The notes beneath the pieces are model-generated. The model had not been told where the DNA came from. It worked only from the letters and a program-made list of their open reading frames with translations, and did not search any database. A DNA stretch of 17,809 nt. Origin: an uncultured Sphingobacteriales bacterium. GTDB taxonomy: Bacteria > Bacteroidota > Bacteroidia > Chitinophagales > Chitinophagaceae. Shown one piece after another: positions 1 to 8,500 of the stretch (positions are counted from its first letter, which is position 1; the number at the start of each line of letters is the position of its first letter). The DNA is taken from assembly GCA_946479435.1 (NCBI GenBank), contig CAMLFX010000071.1, positions 1-17,809 on the forward strand. Reading direction: 5' to 3'. Made by a program: the position numbers and the translations under genes.

Positions 1-630
1 TTGTTCGTGGCGCCATTCAGCTACTTTCTTAGGGTCGCCTGAAAGCAATATGTCTGGTACTTTCCAGCCTCTGAAGTCTGCCGGACGGGTATAAACCGGT
101 GGTGCCAGCAGCCCATCCTGAAAAGAATCAAACAAAGCTGAAGTTTCGTCGTTCAATACGCCCGGCAGCAGCCTGCCTACAGCATCTACTACTACAGCTG
201 CAGCCAGCTCGCCCCCGCTTAATACATAGTCACCAATAGATATTTCGAGGGTAATATAATGCTCCCGTATGCGCTCATCAATGCCTTTATAATGCCCGCA
301 GATAATAATGATATTTTCTTTCAGCGATAGCTGATTTGCTTTTTTTTGTTCAAAACGCTCACCGTCGGGCGTCATGTATATTATTTCGTCATACGTTCGT
401 TCTGCTTTCAGTTTCTCAATTAGTATAGCCAGTGGTTCGGGCATCATAACCATACCTGCGCCGCCACCAAACTGATAGTCATCCACCTGTGCCTGCTTAT
501 AGGGTGTATGATCGCGCAGGTTATGTACGTGTACTTCCAGCAGCCCTTTTGCCTGCGCCCTTTTCATAATAGAATGGCTGAAAGGGCTGGTGAGCAGATC
601 AGGGAGTACTGTAATTATATCAAAACGCAT
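1..630 (-). CDS. trmD: tRNA (guanine-N1)-methyltransferase, C-terminus cut by window edge
   Basis: TrmD methylates N1 of G37 next to the anticodon in a subset of tRNAs, using S-adenosylmethionine, and so prevents +1 frameshifting. The 210 visible codons run from ATG at 630 to the window edge. SPOUT trefoil-knot motifs are clear: [15 protein letters not shown] (residues 52-66), [10 protein letters not shown] (111-120) and [10 protein letters not shown] (132-141). By alignment with E. coli from memory, the catalytic Asp169 corresponds to D168 in FDSF and Arg154 to R153. [11 protein letters not shown] replaces the E. coli GLLDCPHYTRP, a form I recall as usual in Bacteroidota. The visible end, WRHEQ, lies just before the expected C-terminus, so probably only about 15 residues are missing. 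The gene follows rimM by 41 bp in the same direction, the order found in most bacteria. Identification is secure. Confidence 0.97.
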   Translation of the reverse strand, partial: MRFDIITVLPDLLTSPFSHSIMKRAQAKGLLEVHVHNLRDHTPYKQAQVDDYQFGGGAGMVMMPEPLAILIEKLKAERTYDEIIYMTPDGERFEQKKANQLSLKENIIIICGHYKGIDERIREHYITLEISIGDYVLSGGELAAAVVVDAVGRLLPGVLNDETSALFDSFQDGLLAPPVYTRPADFRGWKVPDILLSGDPKKVAEWRHEQ

Positions 631-671
631 GTTAATAAAGTCAGAATGTAAAACTTAAAAATCAAAAATAC

Positions 672-1184
672 TTACTTATCCAGGTACACTTCTATCAGCC
701 CTTCCGGCAAATCCATACGCACATATTTATTGCGGATATTCACGTCCAGTATCATTTGGCCTACCAGTGGTATTAGTACTTCTTTGCCCTCGTAAGTTAT
801 TTTAGCCAGCCATTGGGCGCCCGCCTGCATCACATCCTCAATAGTACCTAATCCGCCCAGTGTTTTATCAACCAGGTTAAAACCTATCCATAATAAGGGT
901 GAATCATCAGCATGTTTCTGTAAAATATCTTCGTTTACATATACAGGCTTGCCTATCAGTTTTTTTGCTTCTTCAACGGTGGTTATATCTTCTACCTGCA
1001 AAATATATTCTTCGTGATTATTGCCTTTGACCTGCACTACAAAATAGGGTATATAACTACCTTTTCTTAGTTCTATAAAAAGAGTATCATCTTTTTTCAG
1101 CCAATCGCTTTCACCAATAATATGGTTCAATATCAGTGAGCCTTGCAGGCCATGAGTAGCCACTATTTTACCTATCTTGAGCAT
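672..1184 (-). CDS. rimM: Ribosome maturation factor RimM
   Basis: RimM binds ribosomal protein S19 and helps mature the head of the 30S subunit. The N-terminal RimM barrel opens with MLKIGKIVATHGLQGSL, the family's typical start. The PRC-barrel follows and ends in the conserved pattern ILDVN...YVRMDLPEGLIEVY. I chose ATG at 1184 (170 residues). The frame stays open to a TTG at 1193, which would add only Met-His-Pro before the conserved start and is less likely. The upstream gene stops at 1200, 15 bp before this start, and trmD begins 41 bp downstream, so all three are probably on one transcript. In many bacteria rpsP (ribosomal protein S16) stands directly upstream; here an unknown membrane protein takes that place. 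Length and domain layout are normal. Confidence 0.95.
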   Translation of the reverse strand: MLKIGKIVATHGLQGSLILNHIIGESDWLKKDDTLFIELRKGSYIPYFVVQVKGNNHEEYILQVEDITTVEEAKKLIGKPVYVNEDILQKHADDSPLLWIGFNLVDKTLGGLGTIEDVMQAGAQWLAKITYEGKEVLIPLVGQMILDVNIRNKYVRMDLPEGLIEVYLDK

Positions 1185-1199
1185 GGGGTGCAAAATTAG

Positions 1200-1688
1200 C
1201 TAAAAATAACCGAGGTATTGGCGCGAATGGGTAGTGTACTCTATGTTCAGTTCGTCGCCCTGTTCTATATTATTAAAATCAGCCTCGCTTACCTCTATAC
1301 TTAATTTATTGGGCGAATCGATATACAAATGAAAGGTATTGTTGTGGGGCATGAATTGCTTTCGGATAACATGCGTATGCTCTATAGTCTTGGTACTGCT
1401 GCGCAGGTCGGCATGTAGCTGGTGTAAGCTACGCCTGTATGCTATATAAACACCTGTGCCTGAAAAGCATAGCAGAAAAACAACGCCTACAAAGTACGCC
1501 TGGTACGAAAATGGGTTCTCAGCGCCATCGACTGCACGAAACCATGCTACTACGAACGGGCATATAAAACACAAAAGCATGAGCACTCTTATCACCTTGT
1601 AAAACTGTTTACGCTCCCGCGCTTCCTTACGCTGAAGAAAGGCTATTTCTTCGGCTTCAAGTGGCTCGTTGTAGCGTATTAGTTGCAT
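1200..1688 (-). CDS. Hypothetical two-helix membrane protein
   Basis: I do not recognise this 162-residue protein. Visible structure: a charged N-terminal stretch (residues 1-30, rich in Glu, Arg and Lys), a hydrophobic helix at about 32-51, a short outer loop, a second helix at about 64-84, then a soluble domain of about 75 residues (95-162) with alternating hydrophobic and polar residues that suggests a small beta fold. Both ends should therefore face the same side, by charge the cytoplasm. The gene starts 5 bp after the stop of the M32 carboxypeptidase and ends 15 bp before rimM, so it is almost certainly translated from the shared transcript. Tight spacing on both sides and matching base composition support a real gene. 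No function is assigned. Confidence 0.8.
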   Translation of the reverse strand: MQLIRYNEPLEAEEIAFLQRKEARERKQFYKVIRVLMLLCFICPFVVAWFRAVDGAENPFSYQAYFVGVVFLLCFSGTGVYIAYRRSLHQLHADLRSSTKTIEHTHVIRKQFMPHNNTFHLYIDSPNKLSIEVSEADFNNIEQGDELNIEYTTHSRQYLGYF

Positions 1689-1693
1689 GGCGC

Positions 1694-3187
1694 TCAGGCA
1701 TCAGGGTACTTATGCTTTAAATAAGACATGAACGAGGCCAAAGTAAGGCCTTTACCGGTAATTTTTTTACATAGCTCTTCAGAGCGGTAGCGGCGCCCGT
1801 ATTGATGTATGTTTTTACGCAGCCATTGCAATAAAGGGGCAAAATCACCATTGGCTATTTTATCCTTCAGCCCGATAATATCGTTTTGTGCTTGTTCAAA
1901 AAATTGGGCTGCATAAAAACTGCCTAATGAATAGGTAGGAAAATAACCAAAGCTTCCGTGCGACCAATGAATATCCTGCAGTACTCCTGTTTTATCGTCT
2001 TTAGGTGTAAGCCCAATGTACTCGCGGTACATATCATTCCATCTTTGCTTCAAATCTTTTACATCAAGTGTTCCATCTATCAGCGTCTTTTCTATTTCAT
2101 AGCGGATCATGACATGGAAGTGATAACTAACCTCATCGGCTTCAGTACGTATAAGTGATGGTTGTACTTTATTTGCACCCTCCCAAAAATGTTCCATAGT
2201 AATATCGAACAATGCATGTGGAAATTCGCCCTGAAGCTGCGTATAGAAATATTTCCAGAATTCTTTACTTCTGCCTACACAATTTTCCCACATGCGCGAT
2301 TGCGATTCATGAATGGAAAGCGATGCCGCCGCCCCTAAAGGCAAACCATATTGGTCTTCAGGAAGGCCTTGTTCGTATAGGGCATGGCCACCTTCGTGTA
2401 TGCTGCTCCACAGCAGCGATGCGAAATTATGTTCATCTACACGGGTAGTTACTCTTACATCGGTAGGTGCAAAAGATGTAGTGAATGGATGCTCTGAGAG
2501 GTCTTGCCTGCCTGCTTCCATATCGTACCCCATTTTCTTTAATACCTGCATTGAAAAATCCCATTGTTGTTGCTTAGGATATTCCCTGTAGAAGAAGCCA
2601 TCGTTGAAATGTAATTGCTGCAGCTTTTGCATAAGCGGCGGCAAATCTTTTTTTAATGACGCGAAAATAGGGTCGAGCATAGCAACAGTGGCCCCTTTTT
2701 CATAATCGTCTAATAATGCATCGTAAGGGTGTGCTTCAAAGCCATACAGTTCTGCCTGCTTTCTTTTCAAAGCTATCATTTTGTCCAACTCAGGTGAATA
2801 TAGATCAAAGTCGTTGGCTTTACGGGCCTTTATCCACGCATTATAGCTGGCACTGGTTTGCCTTGTAAGTTCATCGATAAAAGAGGATGGCAGTTTCTTG
2901 TTTTTTTCATAGTCTTCAAGGCTCAGGCGTATGTTTGCGGCCTGTGTATCATCCAGGCTGGCACCCGAAAGCTCGTTCAGCAGGTGGCCATATTCATCAT
3001 TGGTTACCATTTCATGCGCCTGGGTAGATAAAGTGGCCAATTGCCTGCCGCGGAATTGTTCGCCCTTTGGCGGCATATATACTTCCTGGTCCCACCCAAG
3101 TACGGCTGCCGCATATTGCAGGTCGGCAGCTTTTTGTGTTATGTTCAAATATTTATCGTAAAGATTGTTGCTGTTGTTGGTTGACAT
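1694..3187 (-). CDS. M32 family metallocarboxypeptidase (carboxypeptidase Taq type)
   Basis: M32 enzymes are cytoplasmic zinc carboxypeptidases that remove C-terminal residues from peptides, with broad specificity. This 497-residue protein has the expected full length. The zinc site is HEGGH (264-268), with HESQSRMWEN (293-302) supplying the third ligand region. Other M32 signatures are present: EHPFTT (242-247), DVRVTTR (253-259), RTEADEVSYHFH and GYFPTYSLG. The N-terminal GWDQEVYMPP segment near residue 31 is also typical. There is no signal peptide. The start is ATG at 3187. The gene lies 31 bp downstream of rel and 5 bp upstream of the next gene, suggesting co-transcription; peptide salvage would suit a starvation-response neighbour, but that link is inference. 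Nothing appears broken. Confidence 0.95.
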   Translation of the reverse strand: MSTNNSNNLYDKYLNITQKAADLQYAAAVLGWDQEVYMPPKGEQFRGRQLATLSTQAHEMVTNDEYGHLLNELSGASLDDTQAANIRLSLEDYEKNKKLPSSFIDELTRQTSASYNAWIKARKANDFDLYSPELDKMIALKRKQAELYGFEAHPYDALLDDYEKGATVAMLDPIFASLKKDLPPLMQKLQQLHFNDGFFYREYPKQQQWDFSMQVLKKMGYDMEAGRQDLSEHPFTTSFAPTDVRVTTRVDEHNFASLLWSSIHEGGHALYEQGLPEDQYGLPLGAAASLSIHESQSRMWENCVGRSKEFWKYFYTQLQGEFPHALFDITMEHFWEGANKVQPSLIRTEADEVSYHFHVMIRYEIEKTLIDGTLDVKDLKQRWNDMYREYIGLTPKDDKTGVLQDIHWSHGSFGYFPTYSLGSFYAAQFFEQAQNDIIGLKDKIANGDFAPLLQWLRKNIHQYGRRYRSEELCKKITGKGLTLASFMSYLKHKYPDA

Positions 3188-3218
3188 TGTATAAGTGATG
3201 TGCTAAAATTATATTAGT

Positions 3219-5471
3219 CTATTGTTCCTGTACTTCCAGTCGTTCTACTTTATTAATTCCTTCCAATGATGCCAGTTTATGGCATAAGTTGTCCAGTTCT
3301 TCACGGTCGTGCACGTACACCATTATAGTGCCGTCAAAAATACCATCGCTGGTATCGATACTGATGGAACGCATGTTCATTTTCAGCTCACCCGAGATAA
3401 CATTGGTGATCTTCTGAATAACACCTACATCATCTAAACCTAGTATACGTACGCCACTAAGGAATGATATTTCTTTATTTTTCGCCCATTTTGTCTTAAC
3501 CACCCGATGGCCGTAGTTGGCAAGTAGCTGTGCTGCATTTGGACAATCGGTACGGTGTATTTTCAGCCCTTCGCCCGATGTTACAAATCCGAATACATCA
3601 TCGCCAGGTATGGGCTGGCAGCATTGCGCCAGTTTGTATAATATTTTATCAGAGCTTTCGCCAAATATGATGAGCTCCGGAATTTTGGCTGATTTAGGTT
3701 TTGCCGGTTCATCGTCGTGCGTATGTTTATGTTCTGGCTTTACTTCTTTTATGTGTACTATCTTATCGCCCTGTATGGTAAAGTCTTTTAGCAAATCTTT
3801 TGAATCGATACTGCCAACGGCTATGGCGTAATAAAGATCGAGCAGGGAAGGTTTCTTGTAGTGTATAACAAGCTCGTTGAGGTTGTATGGAGATGTGGGC
3901 ACTTTAGCGTGGTCGAGCTTGCGCTCTACCATTGCCTTACCATCTTCGGCTATTAACCGTTTTTCTTCTTTCAGATAGTATTTAATGCGCGATTTAGCTT
4001 TACCTGTAGTGACAAATGAAAGCCAGTCTTCAGAAGGTTTTTGTTTAGATGATGTAATGATCTGCACCTGGTCGCCACTTTTCAATACATGGCTCAGGGG
4101 CAATAATCTGTAGTTCACTTTAGCACCTATGCAACGCGCACCCAGCTCAGAGTGTACATCAAAAGCAAAATCGAGTGCCGTTGCGCCTTTCGGCAATACG
4201 CGCATTTCGCCTTTCGGTGTATAGATGTAGATCTCTTCTGTAAACAAATCGAGTTTAAAATCCTGAAGGAAATCAAGCGTATCTGTTTCAGGGTTGTTTA
4301 AAATATCGCGTAAATGTTGCAGCCAGCTATCCAGTTTACTTTCCTGTGGGCTAACAGCCCCTTCCTTGTACTTCCAGTGTGCGGCCAGGCCTTTTTCCGC
4401 TATCTCATTCATTCTATCGGTGCGTATCTGCACTTCTACCCAACGGCCACCGGGGCCCATTACCGTAGTGTGTAGGGCTTCATAGCCATTCCCTTTAGGT
4501 ACGCTTATCCAGTCGCGAAGGCGTTCGGGGCTTGGTTTGTAGAAATTGGTAACAATAGAGTAAACTTTCCAGCAGTCTTGTTTCTCCCGGTCTTGGGGAG
4601 ATTTTAAGATGACCCGTATGGCAAAGAGGTCGTACACTTCTTCGAAAGCAACTTCCTTCTTTCGCATCTTGTTCCATATTGAATGGATTGCTTTAGGCCT
4701 GCCGTATATTTCAAAGTCGAAACCTGCTTCAGCAAGTTCTTCTTTTATTGGTTTTATAAATTCATTTATATAACGCGTGCGTTCGCGTTTAGTTTCTTTT
4801 AATCCTTTCGATATCTCGATATAAATTTCAGGCTGCGTGTACTTGAGGGCAAGATCTTCCAGTTCCGATTTTATTTCGTACAAGCCCATGCGGTGTGCGA
4901 GGGGAGAGTATATATACGTTGTTTCCGATGATATCTTCAGTTGCTTTTCGCGGCTCATACTTTCCAGTGTGCGCATATTATGCAGCCGGTCGGCAAGTTT
5001 TATCAATATCACACGAGGGTCATCGGCGAGCGTAAGCAGTATTTTACGGAAATTCTCAGCTTGTATTGTTGTATCCGCGCCCAGGTCAACAACGTTAGAG
5101 ATTTTAGTGAGGCCGTCGATTATTTTAGCATACTTAGCGCCAAATTCCTGTGTAATATCTTCCAGGGTTACTTCTGTATCTTCCACAACATCGTGTAAGA
5201 GGGCGCAAATAGATGATGTAACACCAAGGCCTATTTCTTCCACTACAATGCGAGCAACAGCCAGCGGATGCAATATGTAAGGTTCGCCGGATTTACGACG
5301 CATATCTCTATGCGCATCAACAGCTATTTCAAAAGCACGCCGAAGCAGTGCTTTATCTCCTTTTTTTATGCGTTGTTTTAATGCCCTGAGTAAAGCCCTG
5401 TATTCCCTTAGTATCAGTTTCTTTTCTTCCTCTTCGTCAATATTAAATATCGTGTTCTTAAGCTTTTCCAT
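3219..5471 (-). CDS. rel: Bifunctional (p)ppGpp synthetase/hydrolase (Rel/SpoT family)
   Basis: This long RSH enzyme makes and degrades (p)ppGpp, the stringent-response alarmone. All 750 residues and all domains are present. The N-terminal HD hydrolase carries H54, H68, HD at 93-94, ED at 97-98 and DRLHN at 161-165, so it should be active. The synthetase follows with GRPKAIHSIWNKM (257-269), YDLFAIRVI (280-288), RLRDWISVPKGNGYEALHT (317-335) and VEVQIRT (345-351). RLRD corresponds to the RxKD motif of bifunctional Rel rather than ExDD of synthetase-only RelA. Next are the TGS domain (about 409-473), a His-rich linker (580-587), the Cys-containing domain (CC at 617-618, H639, C643) and a C-terminal ACT domain (about 670-746). 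The start is ATG at 5471. It is probably the first gene of the rel-M32-hypothetical-rimM-trmD unit. The symbol rel is used for the bifunctional type. Confidence 0.97.
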   Translation of the reverse strand: MEKLKNTIFNIDEEEEKKLILREYRALLRALKQRIKKGDKALLRRAFEIAVDAHRDMRRKSGEPYILHPLAVARIVVEEIGLGVTSSICALLHDVVEDTEVTLEDITQEFGAKYAKIIDGLTKISNVVDLGADTTIQAENFRKILLTLADDPRVILIKLADRLHNMRTLESMSREKQLKISSETTYIYSPLAHRMGLYEIKSELEDLALKYTQPEIYIEISKGLKETKRERTRYINEFIKPIKEELAEAGFDFEIYGRPKAIHSIWNKMRKKEVAFEEVYDLFAIRVILKSPQDREKQDCWKVYSIVTNFYKPSPERLRDWISVPKGNGYEALHTTVMGPGGRWVEVQIRTDRMNEIAEKGLAAHWKYKEGAVSPQESKLDSWLQHLRDILNNPETDTLDFLQDFKLDLFTEEIYIYTPKGEMRVLPKGATALDFAFDVHSELGARCIGAKVNYRLLPLSHVLKSGDQVQIITSSKQKPSEDWLSFVTTGKAKSRIKYYLKEEKRLIAEDGKAMVERKLDHAKVPTSPYNLNELVIHYKKPSLLDLYYAIAVGSIDSKDLLKDFTIQGDKIVHIKEVKPEHKHTHDDEPAKPKSAKIPELIIFGESSDKILYKLAQCCQPIPGDDVFGFVTSGEGLKIHRTDCPNAAQLLANYGHRVVKTKWAKNKEISFLSGVRILGLDDVGVIQKITNVISGELKMNMRSISIDTSDGIFDGTIMVYVHDREELDNLCHKLASLEGINKVERLEVQEQ

Positions 5472-5530
5472 TATTACAATTCAATTTACGACAATCTCTT
5501 CTTCTACAGAATATTTATCAGTTATAATCA

Positions 5531-5560
5531 AAAAGCCATCAATTATAATTGACGGCTTTT
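5531..5560 (-). terminator. Intrinsic terminator of the SprE-like gene
   Basis: Read on the minus strand, AAAAGCCGTCAAT and ATTGATGGCTTTT form a 13-bp stem (one G-U pair) around a 4-base TATA loop, and the stem ends in a T run continued by TT. It lies 24 bp past the stop of the gene ending at 5584 and about 60 bp before the rel start, so it should separate those two minus-strand transcripts. It is AT-rich, so its strength is uncertain. Confidence 0.75.
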
Positions 5561-5583
5561 GAATGTTCTTTAAAAATCAAAAA

Positions 5584-8500
5584 TTATTTGTAGTTTGATT
5601 TGTAAAAATTAATATATGTTTTAAAGTCCTTATCAGCCTTTAGTTTACGGTAGTTTTCGGCTGATATCGTAAACAGTTCGTACTCACTTTCCTTATACTC
5701 GCGGAATACCTGTGGCGTAGCGCGCAACATATTGAGGTATATCTTTGCCTGCAGCGCATTAGCGAATTTGCGGGTTATTATCAGACCTTTATCATTACTT
5801 AACATTTCGGCTTCCGATTTCAAGGTCATTGAAGGGAATTTGAACGAATTGAAATCGCCCATTGCCGCTTTTACCCCCATTGCCCTTTGCTCCATTACAT
5901 TGAAAGAGAAAACTGCGTAATGTTCTTCTTTAGGCTTGTAAGTATATGTGGCCGGGGGTGGCTGGCTGCCGCCTGTGCTGTTTGTATCAGCCATGGCCTG
6001 ACCTTTAGCAGCTGCTATACTATCAGCAGGTTTGCCGGTTGTGCTGACTGAAGCCGGCGGTATAATGGCCGCCGCCGGGGCGCTACTTCCCGGTGTAGGA
6101 GGTGCTGCAGTAACAGGGGCTACCCTGTTTTTCTTAATAAAATCTAATACTGCCTCAGCCCAGGGTTTTAAAGAATCGCCAGGGTAAGTGCGGATGAATG
6201 TAATTGCTATGGTATCGGCCATATCATATTCGCCGGTGCCTGCTAATGCTACTGCCTCTATAATCCTGAAGCGCTTAATATAGTTTGAATCGCTGTATTT
6301 CTTTTGCCCTTCTCTAGCCAGTTGTAACACTTCAGTGTACTGGCGCTGCAGCATTAGGTTATATGTGTTATCATAGTATTCAGCAATGCCTGCGTTGTTT
6401 TGCACTATTCCGGCGCCATCTTCAGTTGGTCTTACCAGGGCTGCCCATTTCGAATTACCATATTCCTGCAGCAATTGAGTGCTGTATGTCTTAGCTGCAT
6501 CCAGTTGGTTTTGTTTGATGGCAGCCAGGTAGCGTAGGTATAATGCTTCTGCAGCTCTCGGACTTTTTTCGGGGTAGCGCTTATCGAAAGTGTCGAGCGT
6601 GGCGGTGCCTTGCGGATAGTCTTCCAGTTGCTTAATATATGCATTGGCCATATCCATGTAAGCAGCCTTCACTTTTTGTGTAGCATCAGCTTTTTGTTCG
6701 TCGGTTTTTGGTATTAGTGCCAGCAAAGCCTCTTCGGTAGGTATGCCATTTTCATCAAGTTCAAGCGCTCCTTCTTCTACAGCCTCCTGACTGTTAGCTT
6801 GTGCATTATTATTATTTGCAAAACCAGACATGGCTGCAGATCTTCTCCAATTGTCGGCAAGGGTCCTGCTTCCCCATTTGCGTTTAAAATCGTTAATACC
6901 ACGCTGCATAAGCACGGGATTGGCAAAATACCAATTAGTATAGCTTGGTGCATTGGGGTCGTTATTGCTTGCAAGAGGGGCATTATTCAGTCCATTCTCG
7001 GCCCTGAAAATGCTATCGTTCCTTTGCTGCTCCAGTGCACGTATATATTTCCGGACAATGGAACGCTGGTCTTTTTCGCTCATAGCAGCTAGCACTAATA
7101 AGCTATCCTGTACATGTATCACCTCAGCCGGTTCGGTTACAAGACCCAGTACGCCACCGCGTTTTACCGCTATTATTACATCCGTATCGTTCGCCGCAGC
7201 CGATGCTACACTGGCAGCGCTATCGTAATAGTTTTTAGCCTGGCCGTAGTTGTGTTGATTGTAATATATATTACCAAGTGCCGCAAAAGATAAAGCTTTT
7301 TGTTTTTTGGTGGATCTGAGTGATTGCAGCCCTTTCTGGAAATAAACGATGGCTTCATCGGTGCGGTTATTACTGGCCGCAAGCCGCCCCATTACATAAT
7401 ATATCTGCTCGTAATAGTTAGAATATTTACCATCATTCAACACACGTTTCAGTGAGGATAATGCTTCGTCCTGGTCAACACCTGCATTCATTTGGTTGAA
7501 GGCAGTATTCTTACGTGCATAGAAATCCATTTCTATTTTAGGATGCAAGGCTACTACTTTTTTAAAGCTTTCAGCCGCAGCCGCATAGTCGCCCTGCTGC
7601 TCTAAGAGCTGGCCATTAATGTATGCAGCACGCGTACGTACCCAATCGGGTAGTTGGTTGTCTGTAGCTACTATATCCAGGTTTTTGATTGCTACTTTCC
7701 TGTCGTTTTGGCTCAATGCCAGGTAAGCCCTTTCCAGGGCTAGCCTTCCTTTCAGCGATTTTGGAAAATTCGGGTCAGTTTCCAGCAAGTCAAGTACCGA
7801 TTCTGCATTGCCATCCTGCTTCCATTCAGTATAGGTTCGTGCCAACCACAGCAAGGCTTCGTTATGCACCGATCGGTGTTTCAGGAAGTCGAGTGGCTTA
7901 TTATTATCGGCCTGGGCAATAGAGGGCACTTTTGAAGACGGCTTACTTCTGGTAGTGCTATTATTTTTCTTTTTATTCTTATCGCGCAGGCTCAATGTAT
8001 AGCGGAAAGCTGTTGCGGCATTGTCGTAATCGGCTTTGTAATAATATGCCTGCCCCATAAGCAAATACAGGTCGTCCCCCCATTTGGCGCGAGGGTCATG
8101 TATCTGTATACCTACTGATGCTTTCTGTATGATACTATCCATATCCTGCGACAGCAGGGCCGAGTCCCGGTCGGGATCGAACGGGAAGAGCGCTAATACG
8201 GAGTCATAATTCTCTCGGGCGGCCCGCTGCATATTATCCAGCGCCTCGTCCATTTTTTTATCGGTATTGAAATAGTAATTGTACCTGGTAAACGTATTTT
8301 GTATTATTTGCCTCGGTACGCCCCATTTCTTTTTCAGCATTTTTTCGTTGCTCCAGGCTTCCCGCTTCTTATTTATTTTCAGCTCCAGGGCCAGCTGCAT
8401 TTTTTCCTCTTTAAGCTTAGCCCTTGTTTTTTGATCCTTTTCCCGTTGTTCTTTTATTTTGGCAAGGCTATCCGTTCGCACCTTACGGGCTGCTTTCAGG

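Noticed and set aside
6000..6030. Echo of the N-terminal repeat unit (DSIAAAK) in the Pro/Ala-rich linker of the SprE-like protein
   Set aside because: It is a single short match in low-complexity sequence without the 11-residue continuation, so chance is the simplest explanation.
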